From an uncultured Bacteroidales bacterium (lineage in GTDB: Bacteria > Bacteroidota > Bacteroidia > Bacteroidales > UBA932): DNA of 64,000 nucleotides. This document shows, piece by piece, positions 44,665 through 53,195 of this stretch; position 1 is the stretch's first letter; the number at the start of each line of letters is the position of its first letter. A program made the translations under genes and the position numbers. The stretch spans positions 124,001 to 188,000 of the forward strand of contig CALVDO010000002.1 in NCBI GenBank assembly GCA_944326355.1. Reading direction: 5' to 3'. The notes under the pieces are model-generated. The model saw only the letters and a list, made by a program, of their open reading frames with translations, did no database searches and was not told the DNA's origin.

Positions 44665-46545
44665 ATGAACATATACTTTACTTGCGTTCTGGCGGCATTT
44701 GCCGCCTCTTTTGCTGATGCACCGCATCTTGCGGCAGATGACACCGTAAGGGACTCGCTTGTCAGGGCAGGGGATTCCCTCAGAATGGAATACAGATTCA
44801 CCGAGGCGAGAGACGCCTACCTCATGGCGGCGGAGGCGGAGCCGGATTCGCTCAGGCGCCTTGAACTCGCCGACAAGGTGCTCCTTGCCGAGAACGGGAT
44901 GAACATGTCCGGGTTCGTGAGCACTCCTGAGGTCGTGGCAAGGCACAGGTTCTCCCTGTCGGACTTTTATCTTTTCTATCCCCTGCCGGACCGTGTATGG
45001 GCTCCTGTGCCCAATCAGCTCGACACGCTCGGCGCAAATCCGTTCAGCCGGGCCGTCTATGCGCCCGAAGGCTGCGGTGAGATATATTTTTCTGCGCCGG
45101 ACACAACCGGAGTGATGAATATCCACAGGACTGAGTTCAGGGATTCGCTATGGACTGTTCCGGAGCTTCTCAACGAGTCGATGATGTCCTCTTCCGACGA
45201 GATATATCCCATGCTTTCTGCAGACGGAAAGACGCTCTATTTCGCCTCCTCCGGCCTTTACGGCGTCGGAGGATATGACATCTACGTCTCTTCGTGGGAC
45301 GAGTCCCGAGGGGAGTGGGGTGTTCCGGTCAACATGGGCTTTCCCTACTCATCTCCGGCTGATGACTTCCTCTTCATAAATACGGACGACGGCAGATACT
45401 CCGTCTTTGCCTCGAACAGAAACTGCCCGGCGGACAGTGTGGACGTGTTCGTCATTGAGTATGACGACATGCCGGTGAGGAAGAGGATTTCCGACGAGTC
45501 GCAGCTCCGGGATCTGTGCCGTCTGGCTCCTGACGCTGAGAATGGGGGCATGCGCGGAGGTTCGGCCCATGGCTCCATACCTGACAATCCTGAGATCCGC
45601 AGATACATGTCCACGGTCTCCGGCGTGAGGGAGCTCAGGGATTCGCTTTCGGACTGCCTCGGCAGGCTTGACTCGGTCCGTGCGAAGCTGTCTTCCGGGC
45701 TGTCTGCGGAGGAAAGGGCGGAAGCGGAAAGCATGGCGGCGGATCTTGAGGCCATGGTGCCGTCTCTGCGAGACACTCTTGACAAGGCTATGGCCGTCCT
45801 GCAGAAGATAGAGATGGAGTTCCTGTTCAACGGCGTAGCCTTCGATCCGGACAAGCTTGAGGCGGAGGCCGACAGGGAAGTCGTCGGCGCATCATCAGGC
45901 TATGCCTTCACCAGGATGAACCCGAGAGAGGCCCTCGACCTGCGCTTCGAGGTGCCGGAAAAGAAATTCGACTACTCGTTCATGGTGCTTCCGGAGGGAA
46001 GGTTCGCCGAGAACAACACGCTTCCTTCCGGCCTTGTATATCAGATTCAGATATTCTCCCTGTCGAAGAAGGCTACCGTGCGCCAGCTGAACGGCCTTTC
46101 TCCAGTTTTCGAGACCAGGACCTCGTCCGGGAGGTATATCTATCGCGTCGGCGTGTTCAGAACCTACAACGATGTCCTGTCCAAGCTCAACGCCGTAAAG
46201 AAAGCCGGCTTCAAGACTGCTTTCGTAGTTCCGCTGAAGGACGGTCAGGTGATAAAGCTTGCTGCGGCAAGGGCGCTTGAGGCAGAGGAGAAGCCTGTCT
46301 ATCAGATCCGGATGACCCCGGACGGAGGGGTGCTTCCCGAGCTTGCCCTGAAGGCCGTAAGTCAGGCGGGGGCCGATGGCTCAGGCCACATGGACATCGC
46401 CAGAGTGGAGGAGGACGGGAAGACCATATATGTCGCCGGCCCGTTCCGCAGCCTTGAGAAAGCGGAGGAGACTGCCGCCGCCGTGAGAGCGGCCGGAGTC
46501 CCGGAAGTTTCAGTCACAAAAGTTGGAAAAGTGACGTCAAAGTGA
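44665..46545 (+). CDS. Secreted PD40-repeat and SPOR-domain protein
   Basis: A 626-residue exported protein. The signal peptide is MNIYFTCVLAAFAASFADA. A TPR-like segment lies at residues 30-80. PD40 beta-propeller-type blades follow (IYPMLSADGKTLYFASSG, GGYDIYVSSWDE). A coiled segment sits around 320-385, and the C-terminal third is SPOR-like (GLVYQIQIFSLSKKATVRQL, GRYIYRVGVFRTY, and a second copy ending TIYVAGPFRSLEKAEETAAAV). SPOR domains bind denuded glycan in septal peptidoglycan, so a cell-wall or division role is plausible. ATG 44665 is preceded by AAAAGGAAC, a fair ribosome site. nfeD follows in 16 bp. Confidence 0.8.
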   Translation: MNIYFTCVLAAFAASFADAPHLAADDTVRDSLVRAGDSLRMEYRFTEARDAYLMAAEAEPDSLRRLELADKVLLAENGMNMSGFVSTPEVVARHRFSLSDFYLFYPLPDRVWAPVPNQLDTLGANPFSRAVYAPEGCGEIYFSAPDTTGVMNIHRTEFRDSLWTVPELLNESMMSSSDEIYPMLSADGKTLYFASSGLYGVGGYDIYVSSWDESRGEWGVPVNMGFPYSSPADDFLFINTDDGRYSVFASNRNCPADSVDVFVIEYDDMPVRKRISDESQLRDLCRLAPDAENGGMRGGSAHGSIPDNPEIRRYMSTVSGVRELRDSLSDCLGRLDSVRAKLSSGLSAEERAEAESMAADLEAMVPSLRDTLDKAMAVLQKIEMEFLFNGVAFDPDKLEAEADREVVGASSGYAFTRMNPREALDLRFEVPEKKFDYSFMVLPEGRFAENNTLPSGLVYQIQIFSLSKKATVRQLNGLSPVFETRTSSGRYIYRVGVFRTYNDVLSKLNAVKKAGFKTAFVVPLKDGQVIKLAAARALEAEEKPVYQIRMTPDGGVLPELALKAVSQAGADGSGHMDIARVEEDGKTIYVAGPFRSLEKAEETAAAVRAAGVPEVSVTKVGKVTSK

Positions 46546-46561
46546 TATTTTTGTCAACCGT

Positions 46562-47032
46562 ATGGCATTCATCATTATTCTCATAGCCTTAGGCCTGATT
46601 CTGATTCTCGCTGAAATTCTGCTCATCCCGGGAATCGGAGTGGCCGGAATTCTCGGACTCGCGTCCATGGGAGGCTCATGCTTCTATGCTTTTCATGAAT
46701 TCGGAACGGACACCGGTGCCGTCGTCACGATAGTGAACGCCGTCCTGCTTCTGGTGCTCGTCGTCTATGTCCTGCGTGCCAAGACCTGGCGGAAGCTTGC
46801 GCTCAACACAAACATAGATTCCAAGATCCAGTTCTTTGACGAGGCTCAGATTGCCGTCGGGGACACGGGGAAGACCCTGACGAGGCTTGCGCCGATGGGG
46901 ACCGCCAAGATCGGGGAAGCGACGTGCGAGGTCAAGTCACTCGAAGGCATAATCGATCCCGGCATTGACGTGGAGGTCGTCATGATTGAGGACAACAGAA
47001 TCTATGTGAAGCCGGTGGAGAACGACTATTGA
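46562..47032 (+). CDS. NfeD-like membrane protein (short form)
   Basis: A 156-residue protein with two N-terminal hydrophobic helices (IIILIALGLILILAEILLI and GIGVAGILGLASMGGSCFYAF), a third near residues 58-75, and a C-terminal OB-fold domain (GDTGKTLTRLAPMGTAKIGEATCEVKSLEG). It lacks the protease part of long NfeD proteins. NfeD1b-type genes adjoin flotillin genes, as here, where floA follows in 39 bp. A 19-bp stretch spanning its stop is repeated once. Confidence 0.9.
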   Translation: MAFIIILIALGLILILAEILLIPGIGVAGILGLASMGGSCFYAFHEFGTDTGAVVTIVNAVLLLVLVVYVLRAKTWRKLALNTNIDSKIQFFDEAQIAVGDTGKTLTRLAPMGTAKIGEATCEVKSLEGIIDPGIDVEVVMIEDNRIYVKPVENDY

Positions 47033-47063
47033 ATCAAATGGAATAACGACTATTGAATCAAAT
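47021..47063 (+). repeat. Tandem duplication across nfeD stop codon
   Basis: AACGACTATTGAATCAAAT at 47021-47039 (including the nfeD TGA) is repeated exactly at 47045-47063; period 24 bp. Confidence 0.9.
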
Positions 47064-47071
47064 ATTTTCTT

Positions 47072-48019
47072 ATGGCAATGATTGCAGTATGGGTCGCCGT
47101 AGCTATCGTCGGCCTGATCATTTTCCTCTGGTTTTTCCCTGTCACGCTGTGGTTTCAGGCTCTCATCTCGGGAGTGCGCATCTCTCTTATCCAGCTTGTG
47201 CTCATGCGCTGGAGAAAGGTCCCGCCGGGAACCATCGTAATGGCCATGGTGACAGGAACAAAGGCAGGTCTTAAGCTTGACGCCAATGAGCTCGAGGCCC
47301 ACTATCTCGCCAAGGGCAACGTCCCGAAGGTGGTGAACGCCCTCATTTCCGCAGATAAGGCCAATATCACTCTTGACTTCAAGATGGCCGCTGCAATAGA
47401 TCTGGCGGGCCGCGACGTGTTTGAGGCGGTGCAGATGTCGGTCAATCCGAAGGTCATCAACACGCCTCCTGTTACGGCCGTGGCCAAGGACGGCATCCAG
47501 CTTATCGCAAAGGCGAGGGTTACGGTGCGTGCCAACATCCGCCAGCTCGTGGGAGGCGCCGGCGAGGAGACCGTGCTCGCCAGAGTGGGAGAAGGCATCG
47601 TGTCCAGCATCGGTGCGGCTGAAAGTCACAAGCTCGTTCTCGAGCATCCCGACTCAATCTCCAAAGTGGTGCTCAACAAGGGGCTTGACTCCGGAACGGC
47701 GTTTGAAATCCTTTCCATTGACATAGCAGACATCGATATAGGCAAGAACATCGGTGCTGTGCTCCAGATGGATCAGGCGGAGGCCGACAAGAACATCGCA
47801 CAGGCTCGCGCAGAGGAGAGAAGGGCTATGGCAGTGGCTCAGGAGCAGGAGATGAAGGCCAAGGCTCAGGAAGCCCGTGCGAAAGTTATAGAGGCAGAGG
47901 CTCAGGTGCCTCTCGCCATGGCTGAGGCATTCCGCGCCGGCAATCTCGGCATCATGGATTATTACAGGATGAAAAATATCCAGGCCGACACCGACATGCG
48001 CGAGAATATAGCGAAATAA
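47072..48019 (+). CDS. floA: Flotillin-like membrane-organising protein FloA
   Basis: A 315-residue protein of the YqfA/FloA type. A hydrophobic N-terminal hairpin ([20 protein letters not shown]) anchors it, an SPFH-like domain follows ([24 protein letters not shown]), and a long Glu/Ala-rich coiled coil ([26 protein letters not shown]) lies at 225-285. FloA forms membrane microdomains and affects cell-wall synthesis in Bacillus. It closes the nfeD-floA pair. Short length and the absence of a large flotillin C-terminus are typical of the FloA group. Confidence 0.94.
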   Translation: MAMIAVWVAVAIVGLIIFLWFFPVTLWFQALISGVRISLIQLVLMRWRKVPPGTIVMAMVTGTKAGLKLDANELEAHYLAKGNVPKVVNALISADKANITLDFKMAAAIDLAGRDVFEAVQMSVNPKVINTPPVTAVAKDGIQLIAKARVTVRANIRQLVGGAGEETVLARVGEGIVSSIGAAESHKLVLEHPDSISKVVLNKGLDSGTAFEILSIDIADIDIGKNIGAVLQMDQAEADKNIAQARAEERRAMAVAQEQEMKAKAQEARAKVIEAEAQVPLAMAEAFRAGNLGIMDYYRMKNIQADTDMRENIAK

Positions 48020-48061
48020 ATATTCGCCAATAAACATTCACCGAGGTTATCATCAAATAAA

Positions 48062-48093
48062 TTTGGCGGAAAGGAAGATTTGACGTAACTTTG
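48062..48093 (+). promoter_or_regulatory. Promoter for tRNA-Ser
   Basis: -33 TTTG (48062-48065) and -7 TAACTTTG (48086-48093) are 20 nt apart, the best complete Bacteroidota promoter in the window. The tRNA starts about 78 nt after the -7 box, so processing is needed. Confidence 0.6.
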
Positions 48094-48171
48094 TCGTCCC
48101 TTGAGTCGGATGGCGGTCTTGTACGCATTTCCACTCGGGGACGTTCAATCAGACGCCAGTTCTGAATCTCA

Positions 48172-48260
48172 GGTGAGATGGGTGAGTGGCTGAAACCAGC
48201 AGTTTGCTAAACTGCCGTACGGGATTAACCGTACCGGGGGTTCGAATCCCCCTCTCACCG
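48172..48260 (+). tRNA. tRNA-Ser (anticodon GCT)
   Basis: An 89-nt tRNA. The acceptor stem is GGTGAGA with TCTCACC and discriminator G. The anticodon loop TTGCTAA reads GCT (34-36), for AGC/AGU codons, with stem GCAGT/ACTGC. A long variable arm (CGTACGGGATTAACCGTAC) is typical of serine tRNAs, and the T arm contains GGTTCGAATCC. CCA is not encoded. The distal end is shared with a structured region that begins with the discriminator base. Confidence 0.97.
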
Positions 48261-48466
48261 CAAGCAATGCAGCCGGTCGCGAAAGCGGCCGGTTTTTGTG
48301 TTTCAGCCCAGGCGCATGATTTGTCATGCAAGCCTTCGGCTGAAACATAAAAACCAAGATGCCCTTGGGCATCGGCTGCATTGCTTGCTGGGGCCTCTCC
48401 GGCAGGAGCCGGGGATGTGGCCGGCAAAGCCGGGCAAATCCCCCAGTAAGAGGTCCTATCCAGCAA
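48260..48466 (+). ncRNA. Dense nested stem-loop region after tRNA-Ser; candidate structured RNA or small mobile remnant
   Basis: A perfect 15-bp long-range stem pairs 48260-48274 with 48374-48388. Inside it are three hairpins: 48273-48292 (8-bp arms, GAAA loop, then TTTTT), 48300-48346 (GTTTCAGCC with GGCTGAAAC, holding an inner GCATGA-TTTG-TCATGC) and 48358-48373 (GATGCCC-TT-GGGCATC). A second domain pairs TTGCTGG (48385-48391) with CCAGCAA (48460-48466). The two domains compete for a few shared bases. No protein is encoded. I do not know the family; the terminal repeats would also suit a small mobile element. Confidence 0.55.
48273..48297 (+). terminator. Terminator-like hairpin directly after tRNA-Ser
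   Basis: CCGGTCGC - GAAA - GCGGCCGG, seven pairs plus one G-T pair, then TTTTT. If it acts, the downstream folded region is not part of the tRNA transcript unless read-through occurs. Confidence 0.6.
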
Positions 48467-48536
48467 GGAGTTGTGGAAAAATCATGCGCAGCATGGCTAA
48501 TATCTCCCAAACCGAACACCGAATCAGAATAAACCT

Positions 48537-48544
48537 TACATTTG
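48537..48544 (+). promoter_or_regulatory. Candidate -7 box for the orphan lipoprotein
   Basis: TACATTTG, an exact TAnnTTTG, 30 nt before ATG 48575. No clear -33. Confidence 0.4.
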
Positions 48545-48574
48545 CCCTCCGTCTACTGAATAAATTTTCAGATC

Positions 48575-48979
48575 ATGTCAAAATTTGGTTTATTCGCCCT
48601 TGTCATTGCCCTTTTGACATCCCTCGCATCATGTGACAAGGCGGAAGATCCGGATGTCTATTATGTGAAATATAAAGTCTACGAAAATGCCGAAAACTTG
48701 GAAATCGAGTATGTAAGCGTCAATACGGAAAACGGTATACAGACGCTGTATGGCGATTCGGACTTCGAAGTTATCGTAGGTCCTGTTGAAAAGGGATTTG
48801 AAGCCTCGATGGTGGTCGAGGGATCCGGTCTCATGGAAGAATATGTCTTTATTGAAATACTTGTGAGCGTAAATGACGGTCCTTTCGCCCTAAAGCTGCA
48901 GGAAAGAGGCATTCTCGGGTTCGGCTCAAGTGAACCACTACAAGGCAGCATGTCCGCCACCTACACCGTCGGCGAATGA
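48575..48979 (+). CDS. Small lipoprotein of unknown function
   Basis: A 134-residue protein with lipobox LASC at residues 17-20. The mature part is a single beta-rich domain (VYYVKYKVYENAENLEIEYVSV and SGLMEEYVFIEILVSVNDGPF) that has the look of an MmpS-like or Ig-like sandwich, without recognisable active-site residues. It stands alone on its strand, with its own -7 box upstream, and its stop lies 5 bp before a fucosidase fragment. I do not recognise the family. Confidence 0.7.
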   Translation: MSKFGLFALVIALLTSLASCDKAEDPDVYYVKYKVYENAENLEIEYVSVNTENGIQTLYGDSDFEVIVGPVEKGFEASMVVEGSGLMEEYVFIEILVSVNDGPFALKLQERGILGFGSSEPLQGSMSATYTVGE

Positions 48980-48983
48980 CGCC

Positions 48984-49043
48984 TTACAGGCGAAGCTCCA
49001 CTATGAAGTCGATTTCTGAAGGGGCTTTTGACAGAAAAATGTC
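48984..49043 (-). pseudogene. 3' scrap of a second alpha-L-fucosidase gene
   Basis: Read on the minus strand it encodes LSKAPSEIDFIVELRL and a stop, against GKVPSEIDFIVELTL at the end of the intact fucosidase 49910-51214. The nucleotide match (about 48992-49024 with 49922-49954) is close. The upstream part is missing; its place is taken by AT-rich sequence and the truncated Rpn gene. Confidence 0.75.
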
Positions 49044-49067
49044 AAAAAAGAAAATTTTATAAAAAAA

Positions 49068-49109
49068 GAGAAAAATCTTCATGCCGCAGGCGAAGGTTTT
49101 TCTCTTTTT
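49068..49109. terminator. Terminator-like hairpin overlapping the 5' end of the truncated Rpn gene
   Basis: GAGAAAAATCTTC (49068-49080) pairs with GAAGGTTTTTCTC (49092-49104), 12 of 13 matches, loop of 11 nt, T-tract after it and A-tract before it, so it could work on either strand. Confidence 0.7.
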
Positions 49110-49842
49110 GCTCATCTCTTGCACCGGCGACGATGGAAGGCAGTTCATCGTGGAGGTACAGTGTTATCGTCAGTCTAACCTGTTCAGCAGGTGCGTTCTT
49201 TATGCTTCGGAAGTCTATGCGGCAGGTAGCAGAAGAGGCGACATGCAGGAGTACGATATACCTCCGGTATTTTTCCTTTGCCTTCTCGGTGGCGATGCCA
49301 GAATCTCTGACGGAGATGACCCCCAAAAGGACGGATGCATTGTCAGGGAGTTCACCTTCCGGGAAAAAGACAACGGGAATGTGCCCGATGAAACTATTTT
49401 TTGTATCTTCGTGGAGTTGAACCGATTCCGCAAGAGCCTTGATGAATGCTCCGGCGGACTTGACGAGTGGTGCTATTCGCTGAAGCACGGGAGCACGATG
49501 ACCGAGATTCCGGACCGGTTGAAGAAAAAGCCGTTCGTGCAGTTCTTCAGGGCCTGCGAAATCGCAATGTTTGACACCGACACAAAACTCTTATACGAAA
49601 AGGACATGATTACCGAACGAGATTACTACAACACCATCAACACCGCCAGAAAAGCCGGTATGTCAGACGGAATGGAGCGTGGTCTTCAGCAAGGTATGGA
49701 AAGCGGCCTGAAGAAAGGTCGTGAGGAAGGGATGCTTGAGGAGCAACACAGAATCGCAAGAGCAATGAAAGCAAAAGGTCTTTCATATCAGATGATTGCC
49801 GAACTGACTGGACTGTCTGAGGACGAAGTGACGGAGTTATAA
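49081..49842 (+). pseudogene. 5'-truncated Rpn/PD-(D/E)XK nuclease-transposase family gene
   Basis: The frame encodes 253 residues, but only from GDDGRQFIVEVQCYRQS onward is it like the family, where D...G..F.VEVQ is the metal-binding core. About 80 N-terminal residues with the usual conserved start are missing, and the apparent ATG lies in a terminator loop. The middle (DETIFCIFVELNRFRKSLDECSG) and the C-terminal GMERGLQQGMESGLKKGREEGM tail are typical of Rpn proteins. It is probably inactive. Its insertion or decay may have destroyed the second fucosidase. Confidence 0.75.
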
Positions 49843-49909
49843 ATGGCCATCATTTCGGGTAATCATTCAAAAATGGAAGACCAACGAAGGACTGAATGAG
49901 TAACTAGTG

Positions 49910-51214
49910 CTATAGCGTCAGTTCCACTATGAAGTCGATTTCTGATGGGACTTTACCGAGCTTCAGGAGAACGCCGTCCTTGTCCTGGCTGAAAGCGACT
50001 TTGGTGCCGTCGTTGAGGCAGGTGGCCTTCCTTATTTTGCCGGAGGTGAACGGTATGAAAAGGGAATTGTCCTGAATATTCATTATGTGGACATAGTGTG
50101 TGTTGCCTTTCTTTGTCGTCACGCCCCAGTCGTGAGGAGGCACGTCTCCGCCTCTGGTCCCCTTGACTGTGTGTCCGTATTTTGCCATCCATTCTCCGAT
50201 TCCTCTGAGCCTGTCTACTGAAAGCTCCGGAAGACGGCCGTCCGGCTGCGGGCCTATGTTGAGCAGAAGATTGGCGTCTCGGCCTGCTGCTTCAACGAGA
50301 TATTGCACGAGGGTCCTCACTGACTTGTAGTTCTGGTCTGTAATCTTGTAGCCCCACATGCCGTTCATCGTCTGGCAGGTCTCGAGCGGAAGGGCGTCGC
50401 TCACTTCCTGTCCGGAAAGTCCGGCCTTGTTCTCGCCCGGCAGATCCCTCTCAAAGATCTGGATGTCCTCGCCCTCGAACGGCGACAGATGGTGATTGTT
50501 GCCAATGAGGCAGCCCGGGCTGATGCGGTGTATCAGCGGATAGAGCTCGTCGTATCTCCAGTCGAAGTCGGGATTGATGTCCTGATCCCAGTGGCCGTCA
50601 AACCAGATGGCCCGCACAGGAGCGTATTGGACCAGCAATTCAGCGATCTGGGCTTTCATGAAATCATAATAGGCGTCCTGGTCTACGGTGTCCAGCGGCC
50701 GTCCTGTGCCGAGTCCCGTCCTTCCCCGAGGCGCATCCTCGCGTCCCCAGTCGATGAGCGAATAATAGAAATGCAGGGCTATTCCCTGCCTGTGGCATTC
50801 GTCGGCCAGTTCTCTGATGATGTCCCTGCCGAACGGCGTGGCGTCGACTATGTCATAGTCCGTGGCGTCGCTGTCGAACATGGAGAATCCGTCGTGATGT
50901 CTCGTCGTGATGCAGATGTATTCCGCTCCCGACGCCTTTATGGCCGACACCCACTCCTCGGCGCTGAACCCTTCCGGGCAGAATCCGCCCGCGAGCTTCG
51001 CGTATTCCCGGTAGTTGAGATTATTGTTGGTCATTGTCCACTCTCCTGTTGCGAGCATCGAGTAGATGCCCCAGTGCAGGAATATTCCGAATCTGTCTTC
51101 GCGGAACTCTTCGCGCGAAATCAGGTTCTTCTCGGACGGGACGTACTGTGCGACGCATGGCGCTGAGCTGAGCAGCATGGCTGCCGCTGCGCAGGTGAGA
51201 AATCCTTTTGTCAT
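49910..51214 (-). CDS. Alpha-L-fucosidase, GH29
   Basis: A 434-residue exported glycoside hydrolase. The signal peptide ends near APCVAQ (residue 23). GH29 landmarks include RFGIFLHWGIYSMLATGEW, ITTRHHDGFSMFDS, and the nucleophile aspartate in VRAIWFDGHWDQD near residue 210. The acid/base position is not certain. A C-terminal beta domain ends in VPSEIDFIVELTL. It removes fucose from host or plant glycans, fitting a gut lifestyle. Its promoter is one of the clearer ones here. A fragment of a sister gene lies at 48984-49043. Confidence 0.92.
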   Translation of the reverse strand: MTKGFLTCAAAAMLLSSAPCVAQYVPSEKNLISREEFREDRFGIFLHWGIYSMLATGEWTMTNNNLNYREYAKLAGGFCPEGFSAEEWVSAIKASGAEYICITTRHHDGFSMFDSDATDYDIVDATPFGRDIIRELADECHRQGIALHFYYSLIDWGREDAPRGRTGLGTGRPLDTVDQDAYYDFMKAQIAELLVQYAPVRAIWFDGHWDQDINPDFDWRYDELYPLIHRISPGCLIGNNHHLSPFEGEDIQIFERDLPGENKAGLSGQEVSDALPLETCQTMNGMWGYKITDQNYKSVRTLVQYLVEAAGRDANLLLNIGPQPDGRLPELSVDRLRGIGEWMAKYGHTVKGTRGGDVPPHDWGVTTKKGNTHYVHIMNIQDNSLFIPFTSGKIRKATCLNDGTKVAFSQDKDGVLLKLGKVPSEIDFIVELTL

Positions 51215-51270
51215 CAGTCTTAAGGTTTATGCGGTTGGGGGCAGCCACGGGGTATAGATGGCCGTCGGTC

Positions 51271-51300
51271 CAAATATAGACGTAATTGTCGTCAAAGCAA
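51271..51300 (-). promoter_or_regulatory. Fucosidase promoter
   Basis: On the minus strand, TTG (51298-51300) and TATATTTG (51271-51278) are separated by 19 nt, a full Bacteroidota promoter 56 nt before the ATG. Confidence 0.6.
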
Positions 51301-51314
51301 AGAAGTCGAGACAA

Positions 51315-51354
51315 AGAAAAAGAGCCCGACCCGTCGATGGGGTCAGGCTCTTCT
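51315..51354 (-). terminator. Terminator of the OmpA/TPR lipoprotein gene
   Basis: AAGAGCCCGACCC (51320-51332) pairs with GGGTCAGGCTCTT (51340-51352) with one mismatch; on the minus strand a U-rich run follows. Confidence 0.85.
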
Positions 51355-51410
51355 GTTCTTTAGCTCTCGCCGGATGCCTTCATACGGCTGCCGGCATAGA
51401 AGCCGTCATA

Positions 51411-53057
51411 CTATCTGTACTGAGCGAACTCGATGTCCTTGGCTGCTCTTTCGGCGAGTTTCTCGTCCTTGCTTGCAGCCTCGAGGTTTGCCTTCACTTC
51501 ATCAGCATTTCCCTGACGGGCTGCGATGATGGCCTTCAGGTAAGCCACTGACGGGCTTGCGCATTTTGCTGAAGCGGCAGCCTTGTCGAGATCTCCGGTG
51601 AGGATGTATGCGAGAGTCTTGTTGTGGCAGCATCCCTTGGAGTCAGCGAGCTTGGCGGCGGCAGCGGCATAGTCGCCGTTGAGGATGTCAAGCACTGCAA
51701 GGTTCTCCTTGGCGGTCTGAGTGCCGGCGGCGTTGAAGTATTTTGCGGCCTCGGCCTTGTTGCCTTCTCTAAGAGCGATGACGCCCATTGCGTTCTGGTA
51801 GTCTGCACCCTTGTCCTGAACCTTTGCGAGAGCGCTCTTGGCTGCGTCAGTCTTGTTCTCGTTGAGGTAAACCACTGCGAGGTTGTACTGGGCGCGGTCG
51901 CTGTTGTATTTCTCGATAGCCTTCTTGTAGACGCTTACCTTGGCGGAGTTTTCCTTCACGACGGAAGCCGCACGGAGCAGTGCCTCCTCGTCAAGAACGT
52001 CGATGTTGTCCTCGATGAGCTGGAGGAGCTCCTCGTTGGAGTAGTTGGTGAACTCAACGTTTGCGATGAATCTTGCGCGGCGGAGCTCAGGAAGGATCTC
52101 CTGTGCGAGGGTCTTGTACACTGCGGACATGTTCTTGATCTCTCTCTCGCGGACTGCAGGGTCGCTGTACATGGAGAGGACGCGGATGATGAGGTCCTTG
52201 TCTTCAATGTCGGACTGTGCGACGAGCTCCTGGAAGCCTTCCCAGTCCTGACCGATGCTCTGGACATTGACCGGAGCCTCGACCTCATGTCCCTTGGTCA
52301 CTTTTGCATAAGCCTTCTCGGCTGTGCCGGAACGCCTGTCGGAAAGCTTGGTGTTGAGCTCCTCGCCTCCGTCAGGTGATGCGTATGCAACGATGTCCGT
52401 GCTTACGATCTCCTTGCGCTCGTTCGCCTTGATCTCGTCGAGAGCCGCCTGGAAATTCTTGATGGACTCGGACTTGAGCTGGCTGTTTCTTACGGTCGAG
52501 CTGTTGATCGTATAGAGGATCTGACCCTCTGCGGTCTGCTTGATGATCTCCTGATAGTTGTCCGCCTTGAAGTCAACCTTTCCGTCCTTCATCACGAGCA
52601 TGTAGGTGGTGTTGACGCCGTCAGCGGCCTTCTTTACAGGAAGATTGACGGATTTCTTCTTGTACTTCACGACTCCGCGGAGCTCGAGGTAGCCTTTCTC
52701 CATGCCCGGAACATAAGTGAAGTGAACCTTCTCGGTCACTGTAGAGCCGTCGGAAGGGACAACCTTATAGTTGTCGGTGACCTTCTCGCCCTGATACATG
52801 AAAGGCTCCATGGCAGCCTCGCCTCCCTCGTAAACGAGGACAGGGGTCACTTCAAGGATTGCCTTAGGATGGAAATAATCGGCAGGATAAGTGACCGTTA
52901 CAGTCGCGTCGACATTTCCTGCTACGGCTTCAAGGACGACCGGGTCGCAGTTGACCGTGACGTTCTCGGCCATATCCGCCATCTTCTCAGGAGAGCTGCA
53001 GGCTATTGCAGCGAGTCCGAGAACTGCGGAAGACAAAAATCTGATGCTTCTTTTCAT
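51411..53057 (-). CDS. OmpA-like and TPR-containing surface lipoprotein
   Basis: A 548-residue lipoprotein: signal to IACSS near residue 20, a beta-rich N-terminal domain (residues 40-200), a short OmpA-like segment near 220-300 (IVAYASPDGGEELNTKLSDRRSGTAEKAY, the peptidoglycan-binding pattern), and TPR-like helices from 370 on (AQYNLAVVYLNENKTDAAKSAL, AVLDILNGDYAAAAAKL). ATG 53057 is preferred to one at 53111, because MKRSIRFLSSAVLG starts a proper lipoprotein signal. It resembles large envelope lipoproteins of Bacteroidales. It probably links outer membrane to wall. Confidence 0.8.
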   Translation of the reverse strand: MKRSIRFLSSAVLGLAAIACSSPEKMADMAENVTVNCDPVVLEAVAGNVDATVTVTYPADYFHPKAILEVTPVLVYEGGEAAMEPFMYQGEKVTDNYKVVPSDGSTVTEKVHFTYVPGMEKGYLELRGVVKYKKKSVNLPVKKAADGVNTTYMLVMKDGKVDFKADNYQEIIKQTAEGQILYTINSSTVRNSQLKSESIKNFQAALDEIKANERKEIVSTDIVAYASPDGGEELNTKLSDRRSGTAEKAYAKVTKGHEVEAPVNVQSIGQDWEGFQELVAQSDIEDKDLIIRVLSMYSDPAVREREIKNMSAVYKTLAQEILPELRRARFIANVEFTNYSNEELLQLIEDNIDVLDEEALLRAASVVKENSAKVSVYKKAIEKYNSDRAQYNLAVVYLNENKTDAAKSALAKVQDKGADYQNAMGVIALREGNKAEAAKYFNAAGTQTAKENLAVLDILNGDYAAAAAKLADSKGCCHNKTLAYILTGDLDKAAASAKCASPSVAYLKAIIAARQGNADEVKANLEAASKDEKLAERAAKDIEFAQYR

Positions 53058-53121
53058 CTCAATTATAATTAAAATGGTTCTTTCAGCAAAAAGGCGCTTT
53101 AGCAACTGCACCTAATCTTTG

Positions 53122-53129
53122 CAAATATA
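53122..53129 (-). promoter_or_regulatory. Candidate -7 box for the OmpA/TPR lipoprotein gene
   Basis: The minus strand reads TATATTTG, 64 nt before ATG 53057, divergent from the regulator promoter 53182-53189. Confidence 0.45.
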
Positions 53130-53181
53130 ATCATAATTTTAAATTTTCGGCATTCGTGCTGCATTTTTCATGCCTTTATCT

Positions 53182-53189
53182 TAACTTTG
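53182..53189 (+). promoter_or_regulatory. -7 box immediately before the sigma54-type regulator gene
   Basis: TAACTTTG, an exact TAnnTTTG, only 6 nt before ATG 53196; transcription would begin almost at the start codon. Confidence 0.5.
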
Positions 53190-53195
53190 TGCATT

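Noticed and set aside
48149..48466. Minus-strand reading frame of about 105 residues over tRNA-Ser containing GERGIRTPGTVNPV
   Set aside because: This is a well-known false protein produced by translating the opposite strand of tRNA-Ser.
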